Source: Vogesella sp. LIG4
Lineage (GTDB): Bacteria; Pseudomonadota; Gammaproteobacteria; Burkholderiales; Chromobacteriaceae
Length of the DNA: 64,000 bases
Reading direction: 5' to 3'
Assembly (NCBI RefSeq): GCF_900090205.1
Contig: NZ_LT607802.1
Coordinates: 3,241,923-3,305,922, forward strand
The notes under the pieces were generated by a model. It searched no databases and was not told the DNA's origin. It was given only the letters and a program-made list of their open reading frames with translations. Positions 62,736 through 64,000 of this stretch are shown here, piece after piece; position 1 is the first letter of the stretch; every line of letters starts with the position of its first letter. The translations under genes and the position numbers were made by a program.

Positions 62736-62992
62736 ATGCTTTCATCTCGACTGCGAAGGACAACTTTGGCCGACGATCAGCCGCTGGCTGGACTGGCCTG
62801 GCAGCTGTTCGGCCAAAGCGGTCGATGGACGCTTCAAAGAAATATGGCCGGTTCTGTTTACTGACCGGCCATTGCCATTTTTCCTCGGCCATGGTTGCCT
62901 ACAAGAGTCGGGGTGACTCACCCCCATCAAGGGAGAGCATTTTCCCGCAATAGCTGTGTGACGCGGTAGTCTCTCAGCTATTGTGGGGCTTG

Positions 62993-64000
62993 TTAGAACA
63001 TCCAGCGGAAATTGACATAGACAGTCTGGTCGTTATACCCGGTTCGCTGTTCCGTGTCGTAAGCGGCTGTTACTTCCATTCCCGATTTGTTCACCCACTC
63101 GAGTGCCACACCTCCGCGGTAGACTTCGCGTGCTGGGCTCATGCCTTTAACAACAAAAGCATTGCCGCCTTCAGTAAAACTTGCAGTGACTTGCCCCTGC
63201 TTGGCCAGCGCGTCATAGCCGATATCTGCATGTGCCGACAATTTGAAGCCACGGCCAATGTCTTTTACCGCCTTGGCGCCGATCATGGAAACCAAGGATT
63301 CGGCACTGGTTGCGCCAACATTAAGGTTTGCCGGGCCGGAGCCTTCTTCTTGATACCCTTGCACATGTGCTTTCGTGTAGGAAATCCTTGCCGAAGGCAT
63401 CAGGGTAAATGTGTCCGATATCTTGTATGTTTTTGTTAAGTCCGCTTCCGTATAAAAGTGGTTACTATCATAGTTGGCGGTGGACATGCTGTTAATCACA
63501 CCAACTTGAATTGTGCGTTGGCTGGAATTCCAAGTGTAACCACCGGCCAGCAGCAAGTTAAGATCCATACTGTCATTGATGCGCTTGGTAGCATACCCGG
63601 TCAGCTGAACGGTTGTTGCATCGACACTATTGCTGCTGCCATTTCCAGTAATATCGTTCTGCGCATAAGAAGCGGCAGCACCAATTCGCCACGTTGGATT
63701 GATCTTTGCGTCGGCGCCTAGCACCAGGCCGTAGCCATTCGATTCGTAGCCACGGATACCATCCCGGTCATTTTGCTTTGTCAGAGAGCCAAATGGTTTT
63801 ACCCATGCTTTACGGTCTTGCAAGGTTTCATCGCCAGATGACAAACCATTCAGCCTGAACATACGGTCAATGACTATCTTTGTCGGGCCAGTCTGGGCCT
63901 GCTGCAGCAGTGCTTGAACATTGCCGACACTCAGTACAGGAAGAAGCGATGCAATGGCATCGGCTTTTTCTTTATCAGTTGAAAGGCTATTGATCTGGTC
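62993..64000 (-). CDS. Autotransporter beta-barrel domain (5' end outside window)
   Basis: The frame is open to the right edge, giving 335 visible residues. It is the translocator part of a type V secretion protein: repeated amphipathic strands (RKAWVKPFGSLTKQNDRDGI, YGLVLGADAKINPTWRIGAA, VQLTGYATKRINDSMDLNLL and so on) ending YVNFRWMF, with the terminal aromatic residue needed for BAM-mediated insertion. The passenger domain lies outside. The base composition is more AT-rich than most of the window and no DUS-like 10-mer occurs here, which suggests a different history. Confidence 0.88.
   Translation of the reverse strand, partial: DQINSLSTDKEKADAIASLLPVLSVGNVQALLQQAQTGPTKIVIDRMFRLNGLSSGDETLQDRKAWVKPFGSLTKQNDRDGIRGYESNGYGLVLGADAKINPTWRIGAAASYAQNDITGNGSSNSVDATTVQLTGYATKRINDSMDLNLLLAGGYTWNSSQRTIQVGVINSMSTANYDSNHFYTEADLTKTYKISDTFTLMPSARISYTKAHVQGYQEEGSGPANLNVGATSAESLVSMIGAKAVKDIGRGFKLSAHADIGYDALAKQGQVTASFTEGGNAFVVKGMSPAREVYRGGVALEWVNKSGMEVTAAYDTEQRTGYNDQTVYVNFRWMF

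Larger units (their letters stand above)
62559..62992. other. Region with an EAL remnant between msrB and the autotransporter gene
   Basis: About 430 bases hold the msrB terminator (62597-62640), a decayed EAL-domain fragment (62659-62735) and a short inverted repeat GGCCGGT/ACCGGCC (about 62847-62872). I see no intact gene. Confidence 0.5.

Noticed and set aside
62758..62820. Short sequences such as TTTGGCCGAC and GGCCAAAGCGG resembling the 10-mer
   Set aside because: Each has two or more mismatches, compatible with chance in G+C-rich DNA.

Overview
The window looks like a chromosomal segment from a G+C-rich betaproteobacterium, most likely Neisseriales, family Chromobacteriaceae (Chromobacterium/Vogesella-like). 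This rests on the overall gene repertoire and protein character, on the pgeF-rluD/bamD divergent block, on class Ia ribonucleotide reductase with a two-cone NrdA, and on a dispersed 10-mer that behaves like the DNA uptake sequences (DUS) of the sister family Neisseriaceae. Genus assignment is inference. I see no rRNA, tRNA, CRISPR array or complete insertion sequence.

Layout. 1-3 kb: the start of a vgrG (type VI secretion spike) gene and a GAF-GGDEF diguanylate cyclase. 3-6 kb: a KfrA-like coiled-coil DNA-binding protein, then a TetR regulator and a metallo-beta-lactamase-fold hydrolase with matching operator-like palindromes. 6-11 kb: a LysR regulator divergent from an aldehyde/alcohol redox cluster (iron alcohol dehydrogenase, DHA2 exporter, aldo/keto reductase, cupin). 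11-14 kb: beta carbonic anhydrase, then an AT-rich OLD-like ATPase that looks acquired. 14-19 kb: nrdA and nrdB separated by a lipoprotein gene. 19-27 kb: pgeF, rluD, bamD, a 140-bp MITE-like element, a PII gene and purL. 27-37 kb: mdtABC plus an outer-membrane factor. 37-38 kb: decayed phage-like genes. 38-48 kb: dusC, a GNAT, nucleoside hydrolase, DUF1653 protein, histone-deacetylase-like protein, msrA, a CHASE-type sensor kinase with a FixJ-type regulator, nadK and recN. 48-54 kb: a TPR methyltransferase, then an aminotransferase and a glutamine-synthetase-family enzyme divergent from a FadR-type regulator and flavin reductase. 54-56 kb: divergent selD and mnmH (selU). 56-64 kb: two uncharacterised genes, an MFS transporter with a cysteine-rich HTH regulator, dgt, a histidine phosphatase, msrB, an EAL-domain remnant and the 3' part of an autotransporter.

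The most striking signal is not a gene. The 10-mer TGCGGCCAAC occurs at least 52 times on the two strands, about once per 1.2 kb. It is found inside genes in several reading frames and is enriched between genes, often as inverted pairs at gene ends. It is absent from the AT-rich ATPase insert, the phage remnant and the autotransporter end. That is how Neisseria DUS behaves, but the sequence is different and lacks the CTG core. I propose it as the uptake sequence (or another genome-wide recognition site) of this lineage.
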